This document shows, piece after piece, positions 1-8,270 of a stretch of DNA of 64,000 nucleotides (the first letter of the stretch is position 1; every line of letters begins with the position of its first letter). The DNA lies in assembly GCA_900768545.1 (NCBI GenBank), contig CAAGDD010000004.1, forward strand, positions 1-64,000, written 5' to 3'. The stretch comes from Clostridia bacterium. Lineage in GTDB: Bacteria > Bacillota > Clostridia > Christensenellales > UBA1242. The notes under the pieces were generated by a model. The model searched no databases. It worked only from the letters and a program-made list of their open reading frames with translations, and had not been told where the DNA came from. Position numbers and translations under genes: made by a program.

Positions 1-534
<534 letters not shown>

Positions 535-701
535 TCACGGATTTAAGTATTTTAAAGTTCCCTTCTAAGTGTGTAGTTGTCAAAGAACTTCAAGTTCTCT
601 ACGATCTTGAATATTGCTTCTTCCTATCCTCCTTTTTTCAAATTTAGAGCAATATTCAATTACAATCGATATTTTCAAGGAAACTTGTGAATATACCATA
701 A
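535..701 (+). other. 23S-5S internal transcribed spacer
   Basis: AT-rich spacer between the two rRNAs. I see no tRNA in it. It presumably contains the processing stems of the 23S and 5S precursors. Confidence 0.7.
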
Positions 702-814
702 CCAGTGGCGATAGAGAGAAGGTCCACCTGTTCTCATCCCGAACACAGAAGTTAAGCTTCTCATCGTCGAAAATACTTGGCTGGTGACGGCCCGGAAAGA
801 TAGAACACTGCTGG
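702..814 (+). rRNA. 5S ribosomal RNA
   Basis: The conserved core CCGAACACAGAAGTTAAGCTTC lies in the middle and the two ends (CCAGTGGCG and CACTGCTGG) pair to close helix I. Length about 113 nt, within the usual range. An intrinsic terminator follows 9 nt later. The 3' end sequence ATAGAACACTGCTGG occurs again at 1008-1022 and its last 11 nt occur inverted at 883-893; see the repeat element there. Confidence 0.95.
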
Positions 815-822
815 TTAATGTT

Positions 823-850
823 AAAACCTACCGCATGAGGTGGGTTTTTT
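823..850 (+). terminator. rRNA operon terminator
   Basis: Stem AAAACCTACC (823-832) pairs with GGTGGGTTTT (839-848) around the loop GCATGA, followed by a T run. It ends the 23S-5S transcript. Confidence 0.85.
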
Positions 851-882
851 CTTTTATATATAGTTTATTTAATAATCAAATT

Positions 883-1022
883 CCAGCAGTGTTTAGTGCG
901 TTTCACGCACGCTTTGTTTGCACAAAGCCTATCTTTCCTAAAGATCTGCCTAAAGGCATTTTACTGCGGCGTGCTCACTCTTGCGAGCAAGTTCGCACTT
1001 CCTTGTAATAGAACACTGCTGG
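883..1022. repeat. multi-hairpin inverted-repeat element with 5S-derived arms
   Basis: The outer arms are CCAGCAGTGTT (883-893) and AACACTGCTGG (1012-1022), a perfect 11-bp inverted repeat. Between them lie consecutive perfect small hairpins: GTGCGT/ACGCAC (896-910), GCTTTGT/ACAAAGC (911-928), ATCTTT/AAAGAT (931-945), TGCCT/AGGCA (947-958) and a weaker one around 971-998. The right arm with its four preceding bases repeats the 3' end of the 5S rRNA just upstream, so the left arm could also pair with the 5S rRNA itself. No credible coding sequence is present: the open frame across it has no ribosome binding site and starts inside the 5S gene. Confidence 0.75.
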
Positions 1023-1030
1023 CGAGTCTG

Positions 1031-1057
1031 AAAGCATCCGCATGAGGGTGCTTTTTT
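1031..1057 (+). terminator. second rRNA-distal terminator
   Basis: AAAGCATCC (1031-1039) pairs with GGGTGCTTT (1046-1054), with one G-T pair, around a loop resembling that of the first terminator (both contain GCATGAG), then a T run. It follows the second copy of the 5S 3' end, as if 5S tail plus terminator had been duplicated. Confidence 0.75.
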
Positions 1058-1132
1058 GTTTTATATGATAAATAATTTTTTGTTATAATTGCAGTGTTGG
1101 GTTTAGTTTATAAAATTGGTTAATAGAGAGGG

Positions 1133-1161
1133 TTGACAATTATGTCAAAATATGATACAAT
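1133..1161 (+). promoter_or_regulatory. promoter of the 1193 gene
   Basis: TTGACA (1133-1138), 17-nt spacer, TACAAT (1156-1161). Near-consensus vegetative sigma-factor promoter, with a start site expected near 1168. Confidence 0.75.
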
Positions 1162-1192
1162 AAATAAATAATAAGGGTAGGAGAAATTTAAA

Positions 1193-2026
1193 ATGATTAT
1201 GAATAAAAGAGAAAAAAATATTTGGTTGAGATTAATTGACAAAAAAATTCATGAAACATGTGGTGGTTATGAAGGTCTTTGTGAAAGAGTCGGATCTTAC
1301 AAGTTGGAGTATGAAACTCCAGAAGAGGTTCAAGATATAATTTTTAATACCATTTTTGATATTAATGCTACCAATGTAATTAATCTTTATGGTAAAGAAG
1401 AAGCTCAGGTCATTGCAATTTTGGCTTTTAATGATTCTAAATTTATAAGAAAATTGCCTGATAGAGTATTTTTTCCTCGCGAATGTTTAGTTTATGTAGA
1501 CGAAGAAGAAAAACAAAGATCTATTAACGAACAATTGTCTTGGTACGCTAAATATAGAAAGTACGAGGTTCCATTGATAATTGAAACTTGGCATAAAGAA
1601 TATAAATCTTTCAACGAACTTCTTTTTAATTATTATGAAGATATTTATACACAAAAGGCTCTTGACATGGCAAAAGATTCTAAAGAATTTGCAAAGTTTA
1701 GCAATACTACAAAAGAAAGTCTTAAGTTGTTAAAATATAGAATAGCAATAGCAAAATCGATATACGATGAAAAATACAAAAAGGATGTTCGCGACTTTAA
1801 TGCTGAATGCGTAGATACTTGCAGTCCTGGACCTCGTGTAACTACAGGTCAAGATGAAGTTACGATTAGTGATTTGGATGAGAAAAAAGATCCAAACTTA
1901 ACTGATTGGATTGAAAAAGAAAAGAAAGAAACTGACCCTTCTAATGATGCAGAAGCAAAGTTTGTGAAACACGAATGCACAGACTGTTGTCACCCTTGGC
2001 CTCTTCACGAAGATAAAGATCTTTAA
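1193..2026 (+). CDS. unknown protein with Cys-rich C-terminus
   Basis: A 277-residue soluble protein that I do not recognise. The start at 1193 is supported by AGGAG at 1179-1183, 9 nt upstream; a second ATG at 1199 is too far from it. There is no signal peptide or membrane segment. The first 190 residues are mixed alpha/beta with many aromatic residues. The tail is acidic and lysine-rich and ends in a Cys/His cluster (HECTDCCHPWPLH), and a second small cluster, CVDTC, lies near residue 205; together these could bind a metal. It has its own promoter and is followed by a 37-codon gene, both ending at the terminator at 2222. No function is assigned. Confidence 0.8.
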   Translation: MIMNKREKNIWLRLIDKKIHETCGGYEGLCERVGSYKLEYETPEEVQDIIFNTIFDINATNVINLYGKEEAQVIAILAFNDSKFIRKLPDRVFFPRECLVYVDEEEKQRSINEQLSWYAKYRKYEVPLIIETWHKEYKSFNELLFNYYEDIYTQKALDMAKDSKEFAKFSNTTKESLKLLKYRIAIAKSIYDEKYKKDVRDFNAECVDTCSPGPRVTTGQDEVTISDLDEKKDPNLTDWIEKEKKETDPSNDAEAKFVKHECTDCCHPWPLHEDKDL

Positions 2027-2106
2027 TCTTATTTAATAAGTTGCATGTAATTTAGTGAATAGGAGACTTGAAAAATCCTAGATCACAAAAATAAGGAGAT
2101 GTAATT

Positions 2107-2220
2107 ATGGAAAAAACAAACATCGAACTTTATGATGAAGTAATAAATATGTTTGAAGAAGCTATTGCAGTTGAAAGAGAAAAGAGATTGAAGAAGGCAA
2201 AGGATAGTTCTAACAAATAA
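2107..2220 (+). CDS. 37-residue small protein, unknown
   Basis: A short ORF starting MEKTNIELYDEVINMFEEAI, rich in Glu and Lys and predicted to be one amphipathic helix. It is preceded by a strong AAGGAG (2093-2098) 8 nt before the ATG and ends directly at an intrinsic terminator, so it is very likely translated. It is probably co-transcribed with the 277-residue gene upstream. I cannot tell whether it partners that protein. Confidence 0.7.
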   Translation: MEKTNIELYDEVINMFEEAIAVEREKRLKKAKDSSNK

Positions 2221-2221
2221 T

Positions 2222-2252
2222 AAAAGACCAACATTATGTTGGTCTTTTTTTT
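2222..2252 (+). terminator. terminator of the 1193-2220 unit
   Basis: AAAGACCAACA pairs with TGTTGGTCTTT around TTA, followed by a T run. Strong intrinsic terminator. Confidence 0.9.
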
Positions 2253-2435
2253 GTTGCTATTATATAAATAAAAATAATTTGGGATTATGATTTGTCAGAA
2301 AGTGTTGTGCTTTTTTACTTTTAAATTATACGCAATGATTCTGTTAAATGAATATAATATATGCAAATAGAATTTTAGGTTTTGCCTTGCTGTTTATGGA
2401 CAAGCATTTGACATTGTGGGTTAATCCAAATTTCA

Positions 2436-2521
2436 TTTGTTTCGCTTCGCGGGCGGCTGTTAAGATTGCTGCGCAATCACATCGCTGGGGCGATGTCCGC
2501 AAGGGATTACAAGCAAACAAA
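2436..2521. repeat. multi-hairpin element next to tRNA-Asn
   Basis: It contains two adjacent perfect hairpins, GATTGC-tgc-GCAATC (2464-2478) and ACATCGC-tggg-GCGATGT (2479-2496). Imperfect outer arms are TTTGTTTcGCTT on the left and AAGCAAACAAA on the right. The flanks of the hairpin pair, GGCGGCTGTTAA (2452-2463) and CCGCAAGG (2497-2504), match two adjacent pieces of the tRNA-Asn anticodon arm encoded on the other strand 90-150 bp away. The open frame across it has no ribosome binding site and looks fortuitous. Confidence 0.6.
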
Positions 2522-2542
2522 AAAATCATGCAAATTGCATGA
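2518..2542 (-). terminator. tRNA-Asn terminator
   Basis: On the minus strand TCATGCAA pairs with TTGCATGA and is followed by a run of seven T, 9 nt after the CCA end of the tRNA. Confidence 0.8.
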
Positions 2543-2550
2543 CTTTTACT

Positions 2551-2625
2551 TGGCTCCGGAGAAAGGGTTCGAACCTTCGACCTTGCGGTTAACAGCCGCC
2601 TGCTCCACCGCTGAGCTACTCCGGA
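2551..2625 (-). tRNA. tRNA-Asn (GTT)
   Basis: Read on the minus strand the gene begins TCCGGAGTAGCTCAGC and ends CTCCGGAGCCA, so CCA is encoded. The 7-bp acceptor stem TCCGGAG/CTCCGGA, the D arm, the T arm with GGTTCGAACCC and an anticodon loop CTGTTAA with anticodon GTT are all visible. It stands alone with its own promoter and terminator. Confidence 0.97.
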
Positions 2626-2645
2626 ATATCAACGGTTACTTCCAT

Positions 2646-2674
2646 ATTTTATCAAATGGTGTTTTAAAAGTCAA
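2646..2674 (-). promoter_or_regulatory. tRNA-Asn promoter
   Basis: On the minus strand TTGACT (2674-2669), 17-nt spacer, TAAAAT (2651-2646), about 20 nt before the mature tRNA 5' end. Confidence 0.75.
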
Positions 2675-2798
2675 CAATTTTTCGTAAAAAAAATAAAAAT
2701 TTTAGAAAAATCATATTATATTAAAATTTAACAAATAGACAAAGTTTTGAATAAAACAAAAAATCGTTATATTTCGACATAATTTTCAAAAAAGAGTC

Positions 2799-2860
2799 TT
2801 GATTTTTGAATTTAAATGATATATCATTATTAAACAAACATAGATTTGTCAGGAACAAAT
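2799..2860 (+). promoter_or_regulatory. promoter and leader hairpin of the 2950 gene
   Basis: TTGATT (2799-2804), 17-nt spacer, TATCAT (2822-2827). The leader of about 115 nt contains a hairpin ATTTGT-cagga-ACAAAT (2844-2860). A heptamer TTCGACA (2773-2779), identical to the reverse of the Spo0A-box core, lies 19 nt before the -35 but may be chance. I see nothing else in the gap 2675-2949. Confidence 0.55.
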
Positions 2861-2949
2861 TTATCAAGATTTTAATATAAAACCTTGTTCATCTTTGGAT
2901 AATTTTATTCAGAGATGTTTTTGTCCTGCTTAAAATAAAGGAGAAGATA

Positions 2950-3600
2950 ATGAAATATTTAAGTGAAAAGAGTATTGATTTTAGCAAGTTGAGAGAGTTG
3001 CTTGGCAATACAGCGATTTTGGATAAGTTTTCTGAAAACGGCTGGGCTGACTTTTCAAAGTTTAGCATTTGTGTTTATCCTGGTTCTGATTATTACAGAA
3101 TCGATTTTGGCGCGCACGAAACTTTGATCATCGACAAGATGTTGACAAGTGGCAGCGTTCGCAGAATTGAAAACGGATATTTCAAGGGGTGGTTTTTGAT
3201 GACTGTTCAAACAACCAAAAATGTGGAATATACTATTTTCAACAAAAAACACATTTTTGCAGATTTTCCAATCAAAGCAAAAAACATTAAAGATGTTGAT
3301 AAAGAATTGTCAAACGAATCGATCACTCAAAAAGTTATTGAAGAACTTAAAGTTTTTGACGTAACAAAGACTTGCCAAAATTATCAATCGTTTTGCGAGA
3401 AACTTCCAACAGAATGTTACAAAGATAAAGACTTTCTTTTCGACATTGATCAAGCTTTGAAATATGACGATGATTTCAAATTTATAAATGTTCCAGATGT
3501 TAGTCGAATTGATGTTGAATATTGCATCTATGAAACACGCAAAACTTTCAAAAAAATCACAAACAAAAAATTGGATTTTGAAAAAGAAAAGAGCATATAA
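2950..3600 (+). CDS. unknown 216-residue protein
   Basis: A soluble protein without signal peptide or membrane segment; I do not recognise it. AAAGGAGA precedes the ATG at the right spacing. The N-terminal half is aromatic-rich and beta-like (ICVYPGSDYYRIDFGAHETLIIDKML, residues about 38-62) and the C-terminal half is Lys/Asp-rich and helical. It is a single-gene unit with its own promoter and terminator, between tRNA-Asn and the ribosomal supercluster. Confidence 0.75.
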   Translation: MKYLSEKSIDFSKLRELLGNTAILDKFSENGWADFSKFSICVYPGSDYYRIDFGAHETLIIDKMLTSGSVRRIENGYFKGWFLMTVQTTKNVEYTIFNKKHIFADFPIKAKNIKDVDKELSNESITQKVIEELKVFDVTKTCQNYQSFCEKLPTECYKDKDFLFDIDQALKYDDDFKFINVPDVSRIDVEYCIYETRKTFKKITNKKLDFEKEKSI

Positions 3601-3628
3601 AATCAAGCAATTATGCTTGATTTTTTTG
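3601..3628 (+). terminator. terminator of the 2950 gene
   Basis: AATCAAGCA (3601-3609) pairs with TGCTTGATT (3614-3622), then a T run. The stretch 3629-3875 after it is very AT-rich; I see no gene or structure in it. Confidence 0.85.
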
Positions 3629-3875
3629 TTTGTTTAAATTTGCCACTTTTGATAAAATTTATCAAAAATAATGTTTTTTTTGATTTTTTTTAATAATTTT
3701 GCTTATTTTTTAATGTTTTTTTGCAAAAATTTATTATTTTTAACGCATTTGTGTTTGCTTCTTTTTGACGGATAATGTTGAAAAAAGAAAATGGATCGCT
3801 ACCTATTTATATATAAGGGCGTTTTTATGGGCGAAAAAATTATTTGAAAATAATAAAAAAAGTTTCTAAAAACCG

Positions 3876-3904
3876 TTGACAAGTGAAGCCTTCTTTGCTA
3901 TAAT
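3876..3904 (+). promoter_or_regulatory. S10 supercluster promoter
   Basis: TTGACA (3876-3881), 17-nt spacer, TATAAT (3899-3904): a full-consensus vegetative promoter, as expected for the ribosomal protein operon. Confidence 0.92.
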
Positions 3905-3910
3905 GATTAT

Positions 3911-4147
3911 GCTGTTATTTAGGGGCGATGCGCAAGGTTACTTGCACTATTCAAGCGGTGACAAGAAAATTTGCGTGGACCTAGTTCTCGCCACAGATGC
4001 GGGAGCGCCCAAGATGACATTTTTTTAAGTCATACAGCGTGACACACACGGGGCGGTGTTCGAAAGTTTAAATTGTTGTGGGAACAATAAAAATATTCGT
4101 CGCAAAAGCACGTTTAGAAAAATGCAACGTTTTGGATTTGTTAATAC
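3911..4147 (+). promoter_or_regulatory. structured leader of the S10 operon
   Basis: About 250 nt separate the promoter from rpsJ. The leader is much richer in G and C than its surroundings and contains several short pairings, for example GGGGCG near 3920 with the later CGCCC near 4006, and ATGAC/GTCAT around 4014-4033. The position and composition fit an autoregulatory ribosomal-protein leader, which is known for S10 operons in several bacteria. I cannot name the Rfam family or the ligand protein from sequence alone. Confidence 0.55.
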
Positions 4148-4166
4148 AGGAGGTAATATAGAAAAA

Positions 4167-4475
4167 ATGGCAACACAAAAAATGAGAATTAAACTTAGAG
4201 CCTATGAACACACACTTATTGATGAAGCCTGCAAGAGAATTATTGAAACTGCTGGCAAGAATGGTGCAAAAGTTTCTGGCCCAATCCCACTTCCAACAGA
4301 CAGAGAAGTGGTTACTGTGATCCGTTCTCCACACAAGTACAAAGATTCAAGAGAACAATTTGAAAGCAAAACCCACAAAAGATTGATTGATATTTACAAC
4401 CCAAGTTCAAAAGCAATCGACGCTCTTATGAAACTCGATTTGCCAGCTGGCGTTGAAATAAATATCAAACTGTAG
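4167..4475 (+). CDS. rpsJ: ribosomal protein S10
   Basis: Small-subunit protein S10 (102 residues), a component of the 30S head that also joins NusB in transcription antitermination. The frame is open upstream to 4056, but AGGAGGT at 4149-4155 and the family N-terminus MATQKMRIKLRAYEH fix the start at 4167. The conserved VSGPIPLPT and SPHKYKDSREQFE segments are present. It is the first gene of a 15-kb supercluster with the classical S10-spc-alpha order. Confidence 0.97.
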   Translation: MATQKMRIKLRAYEHTLIDEACKRIIETAGKNGAKVSGPIPLPTDREVVTVIRSPHKYKDSREQFESKTHKRLIDIYNPSSKAIDALMKLDLPAGVEINIKL

Positions 4476-4488
4476 GAGGTAAAGAGCA

Positions 4489-5112
4489 GTGAAAGCGATA
4501 TTAGGTAAAAAACTCGGTATGACACAAGTCTTTACTGACGACGGCTTGGTTATTCCTGTAACAGTTGTTGAGGCTGGTCCTATGACAGTTGTTCAAAAGA
4601 AGACAACAGAAGTTGATGGTTACAATGCAGTTGTTTGTGCATTCGACCAAAAGAAAAAAAATGTTACAAAACCTCAAAAAGGTATTTATGACAAAGCGAA
4701 GGTAGAACCTTTCAAAGTTTTGAGAGAATTTGACCTTGACGGAAACTTGGAAGTTGGATCAGTTGTTAAGGCTGACATCTTCAATGAAAAAGACAAAGTT
4801 GACGTAATTGGAATTACAAAAGGTCACGGATTTTCAGGTGTTATCAAAAGATGGAATCAACACAGACTTAAAATGACTCATGGTACTGGCCCTGTTCATA
4901 GAGAAGTTGGTTCTTTGAGTGCAAACTCAACTCCATCAAGAGTTTTCAAAAACAAAAATATGCCTGGACAATATGGAAACGAAAGAGTTACCATTCAAAA
5001 CTTGGAAATTGTTAAAGTCGATACAGAAAGAAACTTGCTTTTGATTAAGGGAAATGTTCCTGGAGCTAAAGGTTCTGTTCTTACAATCAGACAATCTGTA
5101 AAGGCTAAGTAA
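4489..5112 (+). CDS. rplC: ribosomal protein L3
   Basis: Large-subunit protein L3 (207 residues), one of the early assembly proteins near the peptidyl-transferase centre. N-terminus MKAILGKKLGMTQVF and the loop GPVHREVGSLSANSTPSRVFKNKNMPG are typical. The start codon is GTG, 6 nt after GGAGGTAAAG. Length matches the family. Confidence 0.97.
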   Translation: MKAILGKKLGMTQVFTDDGLVIPVTVVEAGPMTVVQKKTTEVDGYNAVVCAFDQKKKNVTKPQKGIYDKAKVEPFKVLREFDLDGNLEVGSVVKADIFNEKDKVDVIGITKGHGFSGVIKRWNQHRLKMTHGTGPVHREVGSLSANSTPSRVFKNKNMPGQYGNERVTIQNLEIVKVDTERNLLLIKGNVPGAKGSVLTIRQSVKAK

Positions 5113-5123
5113 GGAGAAACGAA

Positions 5124-5747
5124 ATGGCAAAGGTTAAAGTTTTTAATATGAAGGCCGAAGAAGTTGGTTCTGTTGAACTTAACAACGAAGTGTTCGGCGT
5201 TGAATATAACGAACCTCTTATTCACGAAGTTGTTGTTGCTTACAATGCAAATCAAAGACAAGGCAACAAGAGCACACTTACAAGAAGTGAAGTTAGAGGA
5301 CATTCTGCAAAACCTTATAGACAAAAAGGAACAGGCAGAGCTAGACAAGGTTCTACAAAAGGACCACAATTCATCGGTGGTGGAGTTGTATTTGCTCCAA
5401 AGCCAAGAGATTTTTCAAAGAAAATCAACAAACAAGCTAAGAGAACTGCACTTCTCTCTGCTTTGAGCCAAAAACTTGCTCAAAACGAAATCACAGTTTT
5501 GGATAAGTTTGAAATTGCTTCTGCAAAAACTAAAGATGCTCAAAACTTTTTGAACAACTTTAAATTCAATGGTTCTGTTTTGGTTGTTGGAACAAACAAT
5601 TCTGAAAACGAACTCAAAGCTACAAACAATCTTCAAGATTTGAGCATTGTTAATGTAGAACTTTTGAGCACATACGATGTTGTTTCAAACACAAACCTTG
5701 TATTGACTCAAGAAGCAGTTAAATTCTTAGAGGAGGCTAATGCATAA
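5124..5747 (+). CDS. rplD: ribosomal protein L4
   Basis: Large-subunit protein L4 (207 residues), whose extended loop lines the peptide exit tunnel. The loop RQGNKSTLTRSEVRGHSAKPYRQKGTGRARQGS is clear. Preceded by AAGGAG. The TAA stop overlaps the ATG of rplW by one base, indicating translational coupling. In E. coli L4 represses its own operon; whether this one does is unknown. Confidence 0.97.
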   Translation: MAKVKVFNMKAEEVGSVELNNEVFGVEYNEPLIHEVVVAYNANQRQGNKSTLTRSEVRGHSAKPYRQKGTGRARQGSTKGPQFIGGGVVFAPKPRDFSKKINKQAKRTALLSALSQKLAQNEITVLDKFEIASAKTKDAQNFLNNFKFNGSVLVVGTNNSENELKATNNLQDLSIVNVELLSTYDVVSNTNLVLTQEAVKFLEEANA

Positions 5748-6049
5748 TGGAAGCAACAGAAATCATTATTAAACCACTTCTTACAGAAAAAAGCTATAGC
5801 GGAATTGCAAACAAAGTTTACAGTTTCGTAGTTGCTAAAAACGCAAACAAAGTTGAAATTGCTCATGCAGTTGAAACAATGTTCAATGTTGAAGTGGCAA
5901 AAGTTAATACCCTTATCGTAAAGGGACACAAAAAATCACAAAACACAAAACAAGGAAGAACTGTTGGAAAGACAAGTGACTACAAAAAAGCAGTAGTTAC
6001 ACTTACTGAAAAATCAAAGCCAATCGCCTTCTTTGAAAGTTTGTCTTAA
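5747..6049 (+). CDS. rplW: ribosomal protein L23
   Basis: Large-subunit protein L23 (100 residues), located at the exit-tunnel rim where SRP and trigger factor dock. IIIKPLLTEKSY at the N-terminus and the conserved VNTLIVKGHKK strand identify it. Starts within the rplD stop codon. Confidence 0.96.
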   Translation: MEATEIIIKPLLTEKSYSGIANKVYSFVVAKNANKVEIAHAVETMFNVEVAKVNTLIVKGHKKSQNTKQGRTVGKTSDYKKAVVTLTEKSKPIAFFESLS

Positions 6050-6062
6050 TTAGGAGGAGAAA

Positions 6063-6893
6063 ATGGCTAGTATTATAAAAAGTAATGCAACTTCAGCTGG
6101 AAGAAGATTTTATTCAAAAGCTAACACTACTGAATTGACAAAGAAAGAACCTGAAAAATCTCTCCTTGCAGTTAAGAAGAAAAACGCAGGTAGAAATGCA
6201 CAAGGAAAGGTTACTGTTAGACACCATGGTGGCGGAAACAGACAAAAATATCGTATTATCGATTTCAAAAGAAACAAAGACAACATTCCTGCAAAGGTTG
6301 TTGCAATCGAATATGATCCAAACAGAACAGCTTACATCGCACTCCTTTCTTATAAAGATGGAGAAAAGAGATACATCATCGCTCCAGTAGGACTTAAAGT
6401 TGGTGATATCCTTATGAGCGGAAGCGGAGTTGAAATCAGAGTTGGAAACAATCTTCCACTTGCTGAAATCCCTGTTGGTTCACTTATTCACAACATCGAA
6501 CTTGAACCTAAGAAAGGCGGACAACTCGCTCGTTCTGCAGGTGCTGAAGTTCAACTTATGGCTAAAGAAGGGAAGTATGCAACACTTAGACTTCCTTCAG
6601 GCGAAATGAGAAAAGTATTGCTCACTTGCCGCGCTACAATTGGAACAGTTGGTAACATTGATCACGAACTTGTTTCTCTTGGAAAAGCCGGAAGAAAAAG
6701 ACACATGGGAGTTCGTCCAACCGTTCGTGGTGTTGTTATGAACCCTAATGACCACCCACACGGCGGTGGTGAAGGAAAGAGCCCAGTTGGTATGAAATCA
6801 CCTATGACACCATGGGGTAAACCAGCTCTTGGACTTAAGACCAGAAAGAAGAAAAACAAATCTAACCGTTTGATGGTTAAGAGAGTAAATTAA
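6063..6893 (+). CDS. rplB: ribosomal protein L2
   Basis: Large-subunit protein L2 (276 residues), needed for subunit joining and peptidyl-transferase integrity. The RHHGGGNRQKYR segment and the C-terminal MNPNDHPHGGGEGKSPVG loop, including the conserved histidine, are intact. AGGAGG precedes the ATG. The first 25 residues are more divergent than the rest. Confidence 0.97.
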   Translation: MASIIKSNATSAGRRFYSKANTTELTKKEPEKSLLAVKKKNAGRNAQGKVTVRHHGGGNRQKYRIIDFKRNKDNIPAKVVAIEYDPNRTAYIALLSYKDGEKRYIIAPVGLKVGDILMSGSGVEIRVGNNLPLAEIPVGSLIHNIELEPKKGGQLARSAGAEVQLMAKEGKYATLRLPSGEMRKVLLTCRATIGTVGNIDHELVSLGKAGRKRHMGVRPTVRGVVMNPNDHPHGGGEGKSPVGMKSPMTPWGKPALGLKTRKKKNKSNRLMVKRVN

Positions 6894-6907
6894 GGAGGAC
6901 AGGCTAA

Positions 6908-7186
6908 ATGAGTAAAGAAATGAAGATGCCTTATGTCAGCCCAAGACTTATGAAAAAAGTTAAAGAAATGGCTGAAAGCGGAGTTAAAAAACCAATCAAA
7001 ACTTGGTCAAGAACATCTACAATTTATCCAGAATTTGTTGGCTTTACATTCGCAGTTCACAATGGCAAAAAACACATTCCTGTTTATGTAACTGCTGATA
7101 TGGTTGGACATAAACTTGGCGAGTTCTCTTTGACAAGAACCTTCAAAGGACATGCGGGACAAAAAGATGCCGCTAAAAAGAGTTAA
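6908..7186 (+). CDS. rpsS: ribosomal protein S19
   Basis: Small-subunit protein S19 (92 residues), which with S13 forms the head contact to the large subunit and the A-site tRNA. TWSRTSTIYPEFVGFTFAVHNGKKHIPVY is the family signature. Preceded by AAGGAGG. Confidence 0.97.
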   Translation: MSKEMKMPYVSPRLMKKVKEMAESGVKKPIKTWSRTSTIYPEFVGFTFAVHNGKKHIPVYVTADMVGHKLGEFSLTRTFKGHAGQKDAAKKS

Positions 7187-7197
7187 GAGGTGAAAAG

Positions 7198-7593
7198 ATG
7201 GCTACAAGAATAAGACAAAAAGCAGAAAACAGAGCTAAGAACAAAGACAATCGTCCTTTTGCAAAGGTTAAAGATGTTCGTATGAGTTCATCAAAAGTTA
7301 GAATTGTTCTTAACAACATTAGAGGCAAAAATGCAAATGAAGCTGTTGCAATTTTGACATACATGCCACAAGCTGGCGCTTCAGAAGCTCTTAAAGTTTT
7401 GAAGAGTGCTATCGCTAATGCAGAAAACAACAAAGGTCTTTCAGCTGACAATCTTTATGTTGCAGAATGCTATGCAACACCTGGCGCAACAATGAAAAGA
7501 ATTTCATTTAGAGCTAGAGGAAGAGCTGATAGATTATTAAAAAGAACTTGTCATATAACAATCGTTCTTGACGAGTTGAAGGAGGCAAAATAA
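7198..7593 (+). CDS. rplV: ribosomal protein L22
   Basis: Large-subunit protein L22 (131 residues), with a beta-hairpin reaching into the exit tunnel; changes there affect macrolides in other bacteria. VRMSSSKVRIVLNNIRGKN and ATPGATMKRISFRARGRADRLLKRTCHITIVL are diagnostic. The stop overlaps the rpsC start by one base. Confidence 0.97.
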   Translation: MATRIRQKAENRAKNKDNRPFAKVKDVRMSSSKVRIVLNNIRGKNANEAVAILTYMPQAGASEALKVLKSAIANAENNKGLSADNLYVAECYATPGATMKRISFRARGRADRLLKRTCHITIVLDELKEAK

Positions 7594-8270
7594 TGGGGCA
7601 AAAAGTTAATCCAATAGGACTTAGAATTGGTATCAATAAAGATTGGCAATCAACTTGGTATGCTAACAAACAAGATTTTGCCGCAAACCTTAAAGAAGAC
7701 GCTGATATCCGTGCTTACTTTAAGAAAAAACATGCTGGTTCAAACATTTCACTCGTTGAAATTAAGAGAACTGAAAACAAACTTGAAGTTGATATTCACA
7801 CTGGCGCTCCTGGAAAAATTATTGGAACAAAAGGTGCTGGAATTGAAGCAATCAAAAAAGATTTGAACAAAATCGTTCGTCCTGTAAAATTGCTTGTATT
7901 AAATGTTAAAGAAGTTAAAAAACCTGATTTGGATGCACAACTTGTTGCTGACTCTATCGCACAACAACTCGAAAAGCGTGTTCAATGGAGAAGAGCTTTG
8001 AAACAAGGTATCCAAAGAGTTATGAAATCTGGAGCAAAAGGTTGCAAGGTTCAAGTTTCTGGTGTTATTGATGGAGCAAACACTATCGGCAGAACAGAAA
8101 AGTATATGGAAGGATCTCTTCCACTTCATACTCTTCGTGCTGATATTGATTATGCTGAATCAGCTGCACTTACAAACTATGGAAAACTTGGAATTAAATG
8201 CTGGATTTACAAAGGCGAAATTTTGTCTAAACAAACCGTAAAGGAGGACAAGAACAATGTTAATGCCTAA
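7593..8270 (+). CDS. rpsC: ribosomal protein S3
   Basis: Small-subunit protein S3 (225 residues) at the mRNA entry site. N-terminus MGQKVNPIGLRIGINKDWQSTWY and the KH-domain GAPGKIIGTKGAGIEAI are present. Starts at the rplV stop and overlaps rplP by 14 nt. Confidence 0.97.
   Translation: MGQKVNPIGLRIGINKDWQSTWYANKQDFAANLKEDADIRAYFKKKHAGSNISLVEIKRTENKLEVDIHTGAPGKIIGTKGAGIEAIKKDLNKIVRPVKLLVLNVKEVKKPDLDAQLVADSIAQQLEKRVQWRRALKQGIQRVMKSGAKGCKVQVSGVIDGANTIGRTEKYMEGSLPLHTLRADIDYAESAALTNYGKLGIKCWIYKGEILSKQTVKEDKNNVNA

Noticed and set aside
784..1008. Open frame of 74 codons over the 5S rRNA end and hairpin array
   Set aside because: It starts inside 5S rRNA, has no ribosome binding site and its content is explained by the palindromes.
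2348..2687. Two overlapping open frames near tRNA-Asn
   Set aside because: They translate the hairpin element and the antisense of the tRNA; no binding site or family likeness.
2773..2779. Spo0A box before the 2950 gene
   Set aside because: A single 7-mer match that also occurs often by chance in coding DNA; kept only as a remark.
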